Source of the DNA: Candidatus Brocadia sp.
Lineage (GTDB): Bacteria; Planctomycetota; Brocadiia; Brocadiales; Brocadiaceae
Length of the DNA: 64,000 nt
Assembly (NCBI GenBank): GCA_021646415.1
Contig: SOEU01000010.1
Location: 60,156-124,155, forward strand
Reading direction: 5' to 3'
Positions within the stretch are counted from its first letter, which is position 1; every line of letters starts with the position of its first letter. The translations under genes and the position numbers were made by a program. Under the pieces are notes generated by a model that did no database searches, was not told the origin of the DNA, and saw only the letters and a program-made list of their open reading frames with translations. Shown here piece by piece: positions 45,030 to 55,085 of this stretch.

Positions 45030-45560
45030 CTACCAATCGTTTGGAATACCCGTTTCTTTTGGTGCAGGTATTTCTACTTGCCCTGGTTGTAATTCCTCCT
45101 TTTTGCCAGGATACAATTGTGGGTAAATGTGAATTCCTAAATGTTTATGACACAAAGCACACGTTTGTCTTAACCGTCTTACCTGCCATTGGGCATCTTC
45201 CAATGCACCTTTCTCGTCCTTATGGTTTGCAACTTCTAACATCTTTTCTGCCTCTGACAACATTGTCTTATTCAGATCCTGATATTTTTTATCATCAGGC
45301 CGAGCAAATTTACTGATGACTGTCTTAGTCAGCTGGACAATGTTTGCACTCGCCTCAGATATAACCTTCCAATCATTACTGGTATATTTGTAATACCCTG
45401 ATATTTGTTCAACAGCCTTATAGTTCTTATCTATTTCACCCATAATCTTGGCTAATTCACTCTTTTCTTTTTCACCCTTCGGCGTCTCATTGGCTAACCC
45501 ATGAGTTGCTGTGATGCATCCGACAACAATCAATCCTGCAAAAAAAATCTTTCTTACCAA
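45030..45560 (-). CDS. second cytochrome c'-like protein with C-terminal extension
   Basis: Start TTG at 45560 lies nine bases past GGTGGAGG; the earlier in-frame TTG (45587) puts that Shine-Dalgarno inside the gene. A signal peptide (IFFAGLIVVGCITATHGLA) is followed by a helical bundle and the haem motif TCALCHKHLG about residue 140. A proline-rich tail (PGQVEIPAPKETGIPNDW) follows the haem, unlike the first cytochrome c'-like protein. It probably binds one haem outside the cytoplasm. Upstream, 45588-46003 is very AT-rich and empty of genes. Confidence 0.85.
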   Translation of the reverse strand: MVRKIFFAGLIVVGCITATHGLANETPKGEKEKSELAKIMGEIDKNYKAVEQISGYYKYTSNDWKVISEASANIVQLTKTVISKFARPDDKKYQDLNKTMLSEAEKMLEVANHKDEKGALEDAQWQVRRLRQTCALCHKHLGIHIYPQLYPGKKEELQPGQVEIPAPKETGIPNDW

Positions 45561-46003
45561 CTTCTTTAACCTCCACCAATGAACCAAAATTTATACCTGT
45601 ATCAACACAGACTGCTACCTGTTTATCGCTGGTACGTTCATACAAACGGTCTCACCTTAATCATTTTTGTCACGTACAGCAAAGCATATAGCATACCAAA
45701 ATAAACAAAAGAAACAACTCCTCCAACAACAATGATTTATTACATCAACCAAAAATCAAACAAAATATCTAAAGGAAAATAATTGGTTTAAATTAACCAC
45801 AAAACGAGAAACATGAACCAAAATTTACAGGGAAAAAAAACAAAAGAAAGGCTATTATAAAAAAAATATTCTATATGTCAAATATTTAATTCGAGTAATC
45901 ACCTGAGAACATGACCTGCTCAGGGGCATAAACAACGCAGCTTATCACATGCAGATGATTTCCTCGCCAATAATAAAATGAAATGGTTTTTTACAACACA
46001 AAC

Positions 46004-46285
46004 TTAACCTTTGTCCGTAAAAATTCCCACGATTGCGCCAGTCATGCAGGTAGCAATGGTTCCAGCTCTAATGGATTTAATTCCCAAAGAGCCTATTTCG
46101 TCTCTCCTTCGTTTTTTGAAGGATCCACGATAGGGACTTTACAATAATCGGCAAAATCCGCCAGTATGAATTGTATTGCCAGCCTCACCAGTATGTCACG
46201 CAATTTAACTTTCCATCTGTTTTCACTCATAGCCCAGGCTATAGTGGTCAATGCCAGTATTCCAAAGATGCCGTGAATAATCGTT
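46004..46285 (-). pseudogene. relic of a concentrative nucleoside transporter (NupC/CNT)
   Basis: The strand encodes GIFGILALTTIAWAMSENRW (first CNT helix region) and, after a stop and frame change, LGIKSIRAGTIATCMTGAIVG near 46010-46085, which is the C-terminal 'AGTxATCMTGAIAG' signature of NupC. The central helices are missing, so a large internal deletion has occurred. Frames on the opposite strand here are accidental. Confidence 0.6.
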
Positions 46286-46404
46286 TTCCCTTACCTTTGT
46301 CCTTTATATTTCGAATTTGTCAAAAAACAAACGATAGTATTTGCTCCGTACCGAGTACATCTTTTGGGTTGTGGCTACGCCACACCAGGTTACACACAAA
46401 CCTC

Positions 46405-48027
46405 TTATGCAAGTGCTTCTCTCGTCAGCCTTTCAGCTGTCTCAACCATATCTTTCAAATCCCCTGAAGACCGCGTCTCCACATAAAACCTTACCTTCGG
46501 CTCAGTACCTGAAGGCCTTATCAAAAACCACGACCCGTCATCAAGCACGATCTTTATTCCATCTACGCTTATTATCGTCTTGATATTTTTAATTAGATTC
46601 CCAACTGTTATTTTGTTTCCAACAGCCAGTTTCACCTGGAGGCGTGAAAGCTTTTCAAGAAGTGGCGCACCTGCCAGAGAACGATCAACCTCCACACCAG
46701 CCCTCTCCGGGAAATAAGCCCCAAATTCCCCCTCGAGTTCACGGAGATACGCACCGATATTCTTCCCGGTAACTGCCATCATCTCAATCGCAAGCAAAAG
46801 CCCAAACATCGCATCCTTCTCGAGCGTATTATTATAGCCTGATATACCGTCGCTTTCTTCATAGGAAACGATAGCCCTTTCTTTTGCGTCCTGAAGCATA
46901 TACGGTCTGAAATTTTTAAAGCCAACTGCCGTCTCTTTTATAGGAATGCCAAGTTTCCCGGCAATAGCGTTTCCAAAATTGCTTGTAGCTACAGATTTTA
47001 CCAGGACACCCGAAATATGCTTGTATGTATACAAAAAATGTAACGCCATAGCCCCAAAGTGGTTCATCGTAATATCCACTTCTCCATCAGTAAACCTTAT
47101 TCTGTCACCATCGGGATCCATGATTACACCCAACTTAAATTTGCACTCACTCTTTCCCAATAAATCCATCACCAACCTCATATTCTTTGCTGAAGGTTCT
47201 GGTGGTATGCCTCCAAAGAGATAGTCATCATCCGCCCTTAGATATTTTATTTTCGAACTTTCACCAAGGAGTATGTTCGGCCTTTTCCTCGTAGCGCCAT
47301 GGACATGGTCGATACAAACAAAACAGTCTTCCTCTTTTATAAATCGCCTTATCCTCTCAAGGTCTAAGGTGCCACGTTTTCTGAGAAAGTCCTCATAAAG
47401 TGTTATCGTATCAATTTTGTGGAAATCCGCTACTTTTGGTTCTTGTATCACCGTCTTCTCAGCCATCATCCTGTTTGCATTTTTTTCGATAACCTTTGTT
47501 ATTTCTGAACCAGCCGGGCCACCATCAGATGGGTTAAATTTAAATCCCGAATAATTCGCAGGATTGTGCGAAGGTGTAAGGTTTATCGAGCATGCCGCAT
47601 TTAGCATGTCAATAGCAGCAGAAAATTCCGGTGTAATAGCTTCCCCTGCGTAATAGACCTTTATCCCCTCTTTCACTAGCAACCCCATTACGGATAAAGC
47701 GAATTCTGGCCCTAAAAACCTATTGTCATGGCCTACTATCACACCACGTCTTTTAACCTCATCAAAATCCGTTACTCCAAGCGACTCCATCACCTCTTGT
47801 CCACCAGTCCTGAACATTTCTATAATCGCCGTAGTTATTATACGCACGTTATGAAAGGTAAAATCTGTACCTATTTCACCTCTCCAGCCAGATGTCCCGA
47901 AAATGATCTCAGCCGGTGAAATGTTCTCTATCGCAAACCTTTTAATTTCTTTGAGAAGGCCAGCGTTCCTTTTCACGTCTGAAAGGATAACCTTCCAGCA
48001 TTCAGTTGCATCTTTAAAATTATTCAT
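46405..48027 (-). CDS. phosphoglucomutase/phosphomannomutase
   Basis: A 540-residue alpha-D-phosphohexomutase that interconverts hexose 1- and 6-phosphates for glycogen or envelope sugars. Family blocks are IIFGTSGWRGEIG, the phosphoserine loop NLTPSHNPANYSGFKFNPSD, metal loop VIMDPDGDRIRF, sugar loop IVSYEESDGIS and phosphate site FLIRPSGTEPKVRFYVETR. Its length fits the two-domain-extended bacterial group. Which sugar it prefers cannot be read from sequence. It has no operon partner here. Confidence 0.93.
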   Translation of the reverse strand: MNNFKDATECWKVILSDVKRNAGLLKEIKRFAIENISPAEIIFGTSGWRGEIGTDFTFHNVRIITTAIIEMFRTGGQEVMESLGVTDFDEVKRRGVIVGHDNRFLGPEFALSVMGLLVKEGIKVYYAGEAITPEFSAAIDMLNAACSINLTPSHNPANYSGFKFNPSDGGPAGSEITKVIEKNANRMMAEKTVIQEPKVADFHKIDTITLYEDFLRKRGTLDLERIRRFIKEEDCFVCIDHVHGATRKRPNILLGESSKIKYLRADDDYLFGGIPPEPSAKNMRLVMDLLGKSECKFKLGVIMDPDGDRIRFTDGEVDITMNHFGAMALHFLYTYKHISGVLVKSVATSNFGNAIAGKLGIPIKETAVGFKNFRPYMLQDAKERAIVSYEESDGISGYNNTLEKDAMFGLLLAIEMMAVTGKNIGAYLRELEGEFGAYFPERAGVEVDRSLAGAPLLEKLSRLQVKLAVGNKITVGNLIKNIKTIISVDGIKIVLDDGSWFLIRPSGTEPKVRFYVETRSSGDLKDMVETAERLTREALA

Positions 48028-48254
48028 TTATATATCTACCTCCGGAATAATCGCAATATACTTCCTTGCATTTTAAGAGTTTTACGTGCCAGAACCTTTT
48101 CTTTTTTTGTCTTTGATTTTACCTGCATTTTCAAGGCTTTCAAGGAAATTAACTTTAGTTATTGACACTATAATCTTATTTATTTAAGCTAACCGTAGAT
48201 ATCTGAAAAGCCAGCTCAGGAGTAGATAAACAATTTATACAGGAGGTTTTTGAG

Positions 48255-48689
48255 ATGAAATATCAGGTAGGCAAAATAGGAAGAGTTGTTGTCGCAAGAT
48301 TTGAAGACAAAGAAGATGTCCTTGGGAATCTCAGTAGCATAGCAAAAAAAGAGGTCATTAGCTCGGCAGCATTTTATCTGGTAGGCGGTATGCGTGAAGG
48401 GAAGATCGTTGTCGGGCCTGAAAAAGATGAACTCCCTCCGACCCCGGTATGGAGAGAGCTTGGCGAAAGCCACGAAATCGTCGGTTTTGGAACCATATTT
48501 AACCAGAACAACGAACCAAAGGTCCATCTACATGCCGCGTTCGGCAAAAAGGATAACGTAAAAGTAGGATGCCTCAGAGAAAATTCCAGTACATTTCTCG
48601 TCCTTGAGGCAGTAATTATCGAACTCAGCGGAATCAATGCCGTGAGGGAATTTGACCCCGTGTCAGGATTAAATATACTTAAGCTTTAA
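48255..48689 (+). CDS. DUF296/PPC domain protein
   Basis: A 144-residue single-domain protein of the plant and prokaryote conserved (PPC) family. VGGMREGKIVVGPEKDELPP and PKVHLHAAFGKKDNVKVGCL carry conserved glycines and histidines that in relatives bind metal and form trimers. The N-terminus (GRVVVARFEDKEDVLGNLSS) is the first strand and helix. AGGAGG nine bases upstream supports the start. Function in bacteria is unknown. A TTGACA at 48166 may be part of its promoter but has a poor -10. Confidence 0.85.
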   Translation: MKYQVGKIGRVVVARFEDKEDVLGNLSSIAKKEVISSAAFYLVGGMREGKIVVGPEKDELPPTPVWRELGESHEIVGFGTIFNQNNEPKVHLHAAFGKKDNVKVGCLRENSSTFLVLEAVIIELSGINAVREFDPVSGLNILKL

Positions 48690-48768
48690 TAAAAAATCTT
48701 TTTAAAGTTAAACAAATTCATTATGCATAGATATTTTCCATCCAAGATTGGTATGCGAGGAATATCAA

Positions 48769-50187
48769 ATGTACCCGGAAATTCATTTTTTACTGAACGA
48801 TAGAGAAATTTGCATCTCTGGGCATCCCGGTATGCCAGTGTTGGATTATCTCCGGAGAAGAGAAAGATTGATGGGTACCAAGGAAGGTTGCCGCGAAGGT
48901 GACTGCGGGGCGTGCACGGTGCTCGTTGGCGAACTATCCGGTGAGCAAATAGTATACAAACCTGTTACCTCCTGCCTGATGCCATTGGGAGAATTGTATG
49001 GAAAACATCTTGTTACAATCGAAGGATTGAATATGCCGCACCTCTCGCCCGTACAGCAAGCTATTGTGGATGAAGGGGCTACCCAATGTGGTTTTTGTAC
49101 ACCGGGTATTGTCGTCTCCATCACAGGCTATTTGATGGAAGACCATCAGGAAATCACTAAGGAGGGAGTAAAGAAGTACCTCAGTGGACACCTGTGTCGT
49201 TGTACCGGATACCGTTCCTTAAAGCAAGTTGTAGGTCATTTTAAAAAGATGTTAAATAACAACAAGGGTATCGAGTTTCTTGTTATTAATAAAATGCTTC
49301 CAGGATATTTCCTTGAAATTCCAGCCAGGTTACGCAGGATTCCCGAAATAAGCTTTCGTGAGGAGGAAGAAAAACCAGACTTTTTTATTGCAGGAGGTAC
49401 TGACATTTGCATACAAAAAGACGAACTCCTCACTGAATCCCGGGTTTGTATCCTCAACAGGCGACCGGAAATGAAGGGTATATTTAAAAAGAATGGTTAT
49501 CTGCATATTGGTGCATTAACGACTTTTGAAGAATTTTCCCAACATACCGAGACAATCAAAATTATTCCATACATCCGGGAATATATGTTTCAGATTGCCT
49601 CTTTGCAGATTCGTAATCGTGCGACCCTGGGGGGGAATATTATCAATGCCTCGCCGATTGGCGATATGACAATCCTCCTGTTGGCGTTGGAATCATTGTT
49701 AGTTTTCAAAGATGGTGAAAAAGAACGTACCGTGCCCATCACGTCCTTTTACAAGGGTTACAAACAGCTTGATAAAACATCAACAGAAATCCTGACAGAG
49801 ATTCTTATTCCCGAACCGACCTCCGGTACCCTGATCAATTTTGAAAAGGTCTCGAAAAGGAAGTGTCTTGATGTTGCCTCTGTCAATAGCGCCATAAAAG
49901 TACGTTGTGAAGATGGGATCATTCGCGAGATTGGTCTGGCGATGGGCGGTGTTGCACCAATCCCTTTATTCCTGAAGGTAACCTGTCAATATTTCCTTGG
50001 CAAGCAGGTATCCAGGGAAGTCATTGAAGGCGCTTTTCTCATTATGCAGCAGGAAATTTCTCCCATAGATGACATCCGTGGAAGTGCAGATTACAAAAGG
50101 CTTTTAGCCCGCCAGTTTTGCATTGCCCATTTTACAAAAATTTTTCCGGAAAGGGTGAAAGCGAGGGATTTCTATGGAACGTATTGA
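48769..50187 (+). CDS. xdhA: xanthine dehydrogenase, [2Fe-2S] and FAD subunit
   Basis: A 472-residue fusion of the iron-sulphur and FAD parts of a molybdenum hydroxylase. The plant-type [2Fe-2S] site is CREGDCGACTVLVG (about 42-55), the second cluster is CGFCTPGIV and GHLCRCTGY (about 107-155). The FAD domain shows DFFIAGGTDICI and RNRATLGGNIINASPIGDM. ATG at 48769 after GAGGA is preferred over the longer frame. It overlaps xdhB by 14 bases. The three-gene order XdhA-XdhB-XdhC is that of a purine oxidiser, though other substrates are possible. Confidence 0.92.
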   Translation: MYPEIHFLLNDREICISGHPGMPVLDYLRRRERLMGTKEGCREGDCGACTVLVGELSGEQIVYKPVTSCLMPLGELYGKHLVTIEGLNMPHLSPVQQAIVDEGATQCGFCTPGIVVSITGYLMEDHQEITKEGVKKYLSGHLCRCTGYRSLKQVVGHFKKMLNNNKGIEFLVINKMLPGYFLEIPARLRRIPEISFREEEEKPDFFIAGGTDICIQKDELLTESRVCILNRRPEMKGIFKKNGYLHIGALTTFEEFSQHTETIKIIPYIREYMFQIASLQIRNRATLGGNIINASPIGDMTILLLALESLLVFKDGEKERTVPITSFYKGYKQLDKTSTEILTEILIPEPTSGTLINFEKVSKRKCLDVASVNSAIKVRCEDGIIREIGLAMGGVAPIPLFLKVTCQYFLGKQVSREVIEGAFLIMQQEISPIDDIRGSADYKRLLARQFCIAHFTKIFPERVKARDFYGTY

Positions 50188-52438
50188 TGCCGCTGCTCAT
50201 ACGCGTGGCGAATCTCAATACATCGATGATATGCCCCTGCCGGGAGAAATGCTGTATGCCTGCGTTTTCTCTTCTCCCGTGATGCACGGGAAAATACTTT
50301 CATTGCATATCGAAGAAACATACTCGCTGCAGGGAGTAGTTACTGTTTTAACTTCAAAAGACATACCCGGCGAGAACCAGATCGGCCCGATCATCTATGA
50401 TGAAGAATTGCTGGCGAGCAGTGAGGTATGCTATGTTGGACAGCCCGTGGCAGTAGTAGTGGGAACGAGCCCGGAAATTGCCCTAAGAGGTGTTAAAAGA
50501 ATTGTTATGAATGTCGCCGAACTCCCTGCGGTTACTGATCCGAAGGAAGCTTTTCTGCAGGGTAAAATTATTGGCGTTCCGAGGACCTTTGTGCTCGGGG
50601 ATGTGGATGCAGTATGGCAAAATTGTGACTTTATCGTAGAAGGCACTTGCGATATCGGAGGTCAGGAGCATGTTTACCTTGAAACCCAGCGGGCACGTGC
50701 AATTCCACTGGAAGGGAATAGTATCCGTATTTATTCAGCAACGCAGGGTCCAAGTGCTGTACAGCGGCATGCAGCAAAAATCCTGGGAGTGCCCGCTTCT
50801 TCCATCGAGGTAGATGTTAAACGGCTGGGAGGCGCATTTGGCGGCAAAGAGGATCAGGCAACACCATGGGCATGTATGGCAGCCCTTGCGGTCTGGCATA
50901 CTCAAAAACCGGTGGAACTGGTACTCCGACGGGCTGACGATATCAGGATGACAGGCAAACGACATCCGTATAAATCCGACTTTAAAATTGGTGTGACCAA
51001 AGAGGGTAAGATACTGGCATATGAGGTCAAACATTACCAGAACTCCGGAGCCACGGCAGATTTATCTACCGCAGTTTTGGAAAGGACACTCTTTCACAGC
51101 ACGAACAGTTATTTTGTCCCGAATGTACGGATATTTGGAGTCTGTTGCCGAACCAACCTCTTATCAAATACCGCTTTTCGGGGTTTTGGTGCTCCACAGG
51201 GGATGTTTGTCATTGAAAGTGCTATCACAAAAGTTGCTGAGAAATTGGGCATACCGCGGGAAGAGATTCAGCAGAAAAATCTCCTGAAAGAAAATGACCT
51301 TTTTCCTTACGGCCAACGCGCAAGGAATTGCCATATTCAAGCCACATGGAATAAGGCCGTGGAAAGATATGATTTGCCAAAAATCCGTCAGCGTATCGAG
51401 GACTATAACCAGACCCATTTTGAGACGAAAAAAGGGGTTGCCCTGATGCCGGTTTGTTTCGGTATCTCTTTTACAACAACCTATATGAACCATGCAAGTG
51501 CTTTAGTTCATGTATATACTGATGGCAGCGTAAGTGTTTCCACAGGTGGAGTAGAGATGGGACAGGGTCTGACTACCAATTTAGTTATTGCTGCCGCAAG
51601 AGCCTTTGGAATCGAAGGTCATCGCATCAAGATCGAAACCACAAATACAACGCGAATTGCTAACATGTCACCCAGCGCTGCCAGTTCAACAACCGTTTTA
51701 AATGGGAACGCAATGCTACGGGCGATCCGGCAGATTCTTGACCGGCTGAAGTCTCTTATAATTCAGGAACTTCGTGTTCCGGACAAGGATAAAATCACCA
51801 TCGTTGACGAAAAGGTTTTTTACGATGGACATGAAACAGGCTGGGGGTGGGAACAATTGGTTCAAATTGCTCATTTGAATCGTATAGACCTTTCTGCACA
51901 CGGTTTTTTTGCCTCACCGGAAATATATTTTGATAAAACAAAAGAAAAGGGCCACCCTTTTGTGTATCACGTCGTCGGGACTGCGATTATCGAGGTAACA
52001 CTGGATTGCCTGCGCGGCACATATGATATTTGCTCGGTAAAAATTGTGCATGATTTGGGCAGGCCGCTCAATGAACACGTCGATCGTGGTCAGGTCGAGG
52101 GTGGACTGGCTCAGGGATTGGGGTGGATGACAATGGAAGACTTGCGATTTAATGAAAAAGGCCAAGTGCTTTCAGGTGCCCTGGCAACTTATAAAGTCCC
52201 CGACGTTTATTTTATACCCGACGACATTGAGGTGGAGTTTCTGGAAAATGGAGAAATCCTGGGGCCTTATGGAAGCAAAGCGGTTGGTGAACCGCCCTTG
52301 ATGTATGGGATTGGAATTTTCTTTGCGCTCCGTTATGCCATGCGTGCCTTCAAACCTCACAAAGAGTTTACATTCGCTTCGCCCCTGACACCGGAACGCA
52401 TCCTGTTGCAACTGCATTCAGAATATTTGAATAAATAA
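50174..52438 (+). CDS. xdhB: xanthine dehydrogenase, molybdopterin subunit
   Basis: A 754-residue molybdenum-cofactor subunit. Motifs in order: GGAFGGKEDQATPWACMAAL (cofactor loop), TAFRGFGAPQGMFVIE (substrate arginine region), GGVEMGQGLTTNLVI and, at the C-terminus, GSKAVGEPPLMYGIGI with the catalytic glutamate. Together with XdhA it hydroxylates hypoxanthine and xanthine, or a related heterocycle, at the molybdenum. It has no signal peptide. The family also contains aldehyde and aromatic hydroxylases; XdhC nearby supports the xanthine type. Confidence 0.92.
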   Translation: MERIDAAAHTRGESQYIDDMPLPGEMLYACVFSSPVMHGKILSLHIEETYSLQGVVTVLTSKDIPGENQIGPIIYDEELLASSEVCYVGQPVAVVVGTSPEIALRGVKRIVMNVAELPAVTDPKEAFLQGKIIGVPRTFVLGDVDAVWQNCDFIVEGTCDIGGQEHVYLETQRARAIPLEGNSIRIYSATQGPSAVQRHAAKILGVPASSIEVDVKRLGGAFGGKEDQATPWACMAALAVWHTQKPVELVLRRADDIRMTGKRHPYKSDFKIGVTKEGKILAYEVKHYQNSGATADLSTAVLERTLFHSTNSYFVPNVRIFGVCCRTNLLSNTAFRGFGAPQGMFVIESAITKVAEKLGIPREEIQQKNLLKENDLFPYGQRARNCHIQATWNKAVERYDLPKIRQRIEDYNQTHFETKKGVALMPVCFGISFTTTYMNHASALVHVYTDGSVSVSTGGVEMGQGLTTNLVIAAARAFGIEGHRIKIETTNTTRIANMSPSAASSTTVLNGNAMLRAIRQILDRLKSLIIQELRVPDKDKITIVDEKVFYDGHETGWGWEQLVQIAHLNRIDLSAHGFFASPEIYFDKTKEKGHPFVYHVVGTAIIEVTLDCLRGTYDICSVKIVHDLGRPLNEHVDRGQVEGGLAQGLGWMTMEDLRFNEKGQVLSGALATYKVPDVYFIPDDIEVEFLENGEILGPYGSKAVGEPPLMYGIGIFFALRYAMRAFKPHKEFTFASPLTPERILLQLHSEYLNK

Positions 52439-52547
52439 AGGATGCGTATTTACACAGATAATACTAAAATTCGTTGGCGTGTTTTGGGTTTGTAATTTTA
52501 AAGTTTAGGAATTTCAAACTTTCTGCTACTGCCTTACACACCCCCAA

Positions 52548-52860
52548 CCCCTCTCAAGAGGGGATTAGAAAAGTCCCCTCCCGGGAGGGGATTCAGGGGT
52601 GGGTTTTGTCTTATTATAAAAAGTCGTCGAAGGCCTAATTTAATGATAGGAATTTCAATCACAGTTTCCCCTCTTTTTAGAGGGGAGATTTAAAAGTCGC
52701 TGCCAAAGGCAGCCTAATTAATTATAGTGAACGAATTAAATAAGTATACATCACGTACCCTCTCATCAAGGGAGGGGAAATAAAGTACACCTTTAAATAA
52801 TGAGATATAGAAGTACCCATCTCCCCTGGCGGGAGAGGGTAATGGTGAGGGGGGACGTAT
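52548..52860. repeat. cluster of CCCCTCT-type palindromes
   Basis: Three short hairpins lie between xdhB and xdhC: CCCCTCTCAAGAGGGG (52548-52563), CCCCTCCCGGGAGGGG (52575-52590) and CCCCTCTTTTTAGAGGGG (52668-52685). Related blocks follow at 52757-52780 and 52821-52860. No gene is supported in 52439-52949. They look like a tandem of REP-type sequences and could act as RNA stabilisers between two co-directional genes. Confidence 0.6.
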
Positions 52861-52949
52861 ACTTAATTTTTGTCATTACTAAAGTTGTATTTTCAAACTT
52901 TGCATTCGTTGTGTCTCTGAAGTGGGACAATTTGACCGGGATATAAGTT

Positions 52950-54059
52950 ATGAGGGAAGTCGTTGAGGAAGCTCTTCGTTTAACAGGTAAGAACGAATCT
53001 TTTGTAATAGTTACCGTAACATGCACCAGAGGTTCCACTCCCCAAAAGGCCGGCGCTAAATTATTAGTCCGCCAGGATGGTAGCCGTGTTGGCACCCTGG
53101 GCGGTGGTTGCATTGAAGGGGACATTTGGTGCCTGGCTAAAGAGATTTTGCATAAACAGGGTGGCCCATTGTTGCGCAAGTATGATTTGAATGAAGAATT
53201 TGCAGCCAGGGATGGCCTGGTCTGCGGTGGAACAATGTATTTTTTCCTAGACCCCATTTTGAAACCAGATTATTTTAAACCTTTTATCACTGAAATTGTG
53301 CAGGCCTATCGTGGTAATTCATCAGTAGCTATGGCAACTGTGGTCAGTATTTCCAATATCCAATCAAATTTGGGCTCAAAGTTGCTCATTAAGGAAGACA
53401 GCTCTACCAAAGGAAGTTTAGGTGATCCTGAAACAGACCATGAAGCAAGTTCAATTGGCCGTGCAATTGCTTCATGCGGTGGCAATAAAATATTCCAGAC
53501 AAGGGATGGGAAAGAAATCTTTGTAGAGGGCTATACATCCCCACCAATACTTGTCTTAATGGGCGGGGGACACGTCAGCAAGGCAACTTCCAAACTAGCG
53601 GCTACATTGGGATTTCGCATCTACGTAATTGATGACCGACCGGAATTTGCCAGTAAAGAACGTTTTCCGGAAGCTGAAGGTGTTGTAGTTGCTGATTTTG
53701 ATAAAGGGCTTGAAAAGATACCCGTTAATCCCAACACTTACATTGTTGTAGCTACGCGCGGACATCGGTATGATGATATGGCATTGTCAGCGGCAGTTCA
53801 AACACATGCCCGCTTTATAGGACTGTTGGGAAGCAAGCACAAGACTCTTGAGATTTACAAAGGCCTCATACAAGCAAACGTCCCGTTGGAACGTTTACAA
53901 GAAGTGCGCGCCCCGATAGGGCTCAATATCGGTGCACGCACTCCCGAGGAATTAGCAGTCAGTATCATGGCAGAAATCGTTATGATTCGTAATGGGGGCG
54001 ACGGCGCTCCCATGAAGATGGACGCGAAGCATTTGAATAATTTGGTTGTAAAATTGTAA
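52950..54059 (+). CDS. xdhC: XdhC/CoxI family molybdenum cofactor maturation protein
   Basis: A 369-residue protein that binds molybdenum cofactor, helps its sulfuration and inserts it into XdhB. The N-terminal part has VTCTRGSTPQKAGAKLLV and GTLGGGCIEGDIW; the C-terminal Rossmann-like part shows LVLMGGGHVSKATSKLAATL, IDDRPEFASKERFPEA and VATRGHRYDDMAL, ending with RAPIGLNIGARTPEELAVSI. All blocks of the family are present. It is separated from xdhB by 511 bases of repeats but is in the same direction. Confidence 0.92.
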   Translation: MREVVEEALRLTGKNESFVIVTVTCTRGSTPQKAGAKLLVRQDGSRVGTLGGGCIEGDIWCLAKEILHKQGGPLLRKYDLNEEFAARDGLVCGGTMYFFLDPILKPDYFKPFITEIVQAYRGNSSVAMATVVSISNIQSNLGSKLLIKEDSSTKGSLGDPETDHEASSIGRAIASCGGNKIFQTRDGKEIFVEGYTSPPILVLMGGGHVSKATSKLAATLGFRIYVIDDRPEFASKERFPEAEGVVVADFDKGLEKIPVNPNTYIVVATRGHRYDDMALSAAVQTHARFIGLLGSKHKTLEIYKGLIQANVPLERLQEVRAPIGLNIGARTPEELAVSIMAEIVMIRNGGDGAPMKMDAKHLNNLVVKL

Positions 54060-54083
54060 GAATTTATTTTTTGGAAGAAATCT

Positions 54084-54596
54084 ATGGAAATTTTAAAGGC
54101 AGTTAAAGAGAGAAGGAGTATAAGGAGTTTTCAGAAAAAGGACATTTCCGACGAAATTGTTGATAAGCTCATAGATGCATTAATATGGGCACCGAGTGCT
54201 GGAAATCTGCAGGCAAGAAAGTTCTTTTTCATTAAAGATGCAAAACTTAAAAGGGGAATTGTCTCAACTGCTTTAGGCCAAAGTTTTATTGCTGAGGCAC
54301 CTCTTGTAATCGTCGGTTGCACCGACAGCAGGATCTCCGGCAGATACGGAGACAGGGGTGTATATCTTTACTCCATTCAGGATGTTGCTGCCAGTATTAT
54401 GGGTATGATGCTGGTAGCGCATGAAAACGGGCTCGGCACGGTATGGGTGGGCGCGTTTGACGAGGAAGAGATATTCAATCTTTTAAATTTACCTGAAAAT
54501 CTCCGTCCCATTGCGATAGTGCCTGTTGGTTACCCCCTCAGGATTCCTTCACCCCCTCCGCGTGTATCAAGGCATGAAGCCGTGGAGTTTCGATAA
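54084..54596 (+). CDS. nitroreductase family flavoprotein
   Basis: A 170-residue FMN enzyme. EILKAVKERRSIRSFQKKDI holds the phosphate-binding arginines, IWAPSAGNLQARKFFF the second FMN block, and NGLGTVWVGAFDEEEI plus PIAIVPVGYP the C-terminal blocks. Such enzymes reduce nitro compounds or take part in flavin or cofactor chemistry. It follows xdhC by 24 bases and may be co-expressed with the Xdh genes, but a functional link is not established. Confidence 0.9.
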   Translation: MEILKAVKERRSIRSFQKKDISDEIVDKLIDALIWAPSAGNLQARKFFFIKDAKLKRGIVSTALGQSFIAEAPLVIVGCTDSRISGRYGDRGVYLYSIQDVAASIMGMMLVAHENGLGTVWVGAFDEEEIFNLLNLPENLRPIAIVPVGYPLRIPSPPPRVSRHEAVEFR

Positions 54597-55085
54597 TCAA
54601 ATGTCCGGATAGCTGTAATAATTTAATCAGGCCTTCGCTACTCTTCCAATGTAGCGCGAAGGGTCTCTTCGCTTTACAACCGCAGCTTTCGCTGGTTCAA
54701 TCGTCCTCGATTGAACCGAAACATTTGATATAATCCCACATCACAGCATAAATTCAAGCTTTAGAGTGCTGTTCAAATATATGGTTCAACCTGCAAGATT
54801 GAACCAGCCTTGAGCGGCTATCCGATGTCCTAAAACCCATATAAATAAAATTGGGCATGGACAAACAAGTTTGTCTGTGCCACTCTCGAAATTTGTTTAA
54901 TGAATCTAAACCCCCTTGTTACGGTTACACATGATGCATTAGAGTATTACGCCGTAAAACTTTTTTAGGAAGTTTTTTCCTCCCCACCATCGTTTGACTA
55001 AACGCTCACGACGAAGTCCTCTCCTTGCGAAGGAGAGGAAAAAGGGGTGGTCTTTGGTTGCGGCTGTTGCTGCATTGTGCATCAT
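54597..55085. repeat. intergenic stretch with hairpins
   Basis: No gene is supported. GGTTCAATCG pairs with CGATTGAACC across a four-base loop at 54693-54717, and a weaker GGTTCAA/TTGAACC pair occurs at about 54784-54806. A REP-like G/A-rich block (CTCTCCTTGCGAAGGAGAGG) lies at about 55019-55038, near the M28 peptidase 3' end. Confidence 0.5.

Noticed and set aside
46171..46467. 98-codon plus-strand frame
   Set aside because: It is antisense to the nucleoside transporter relic and the mutase 3' end, which have recognisable protein sequence.
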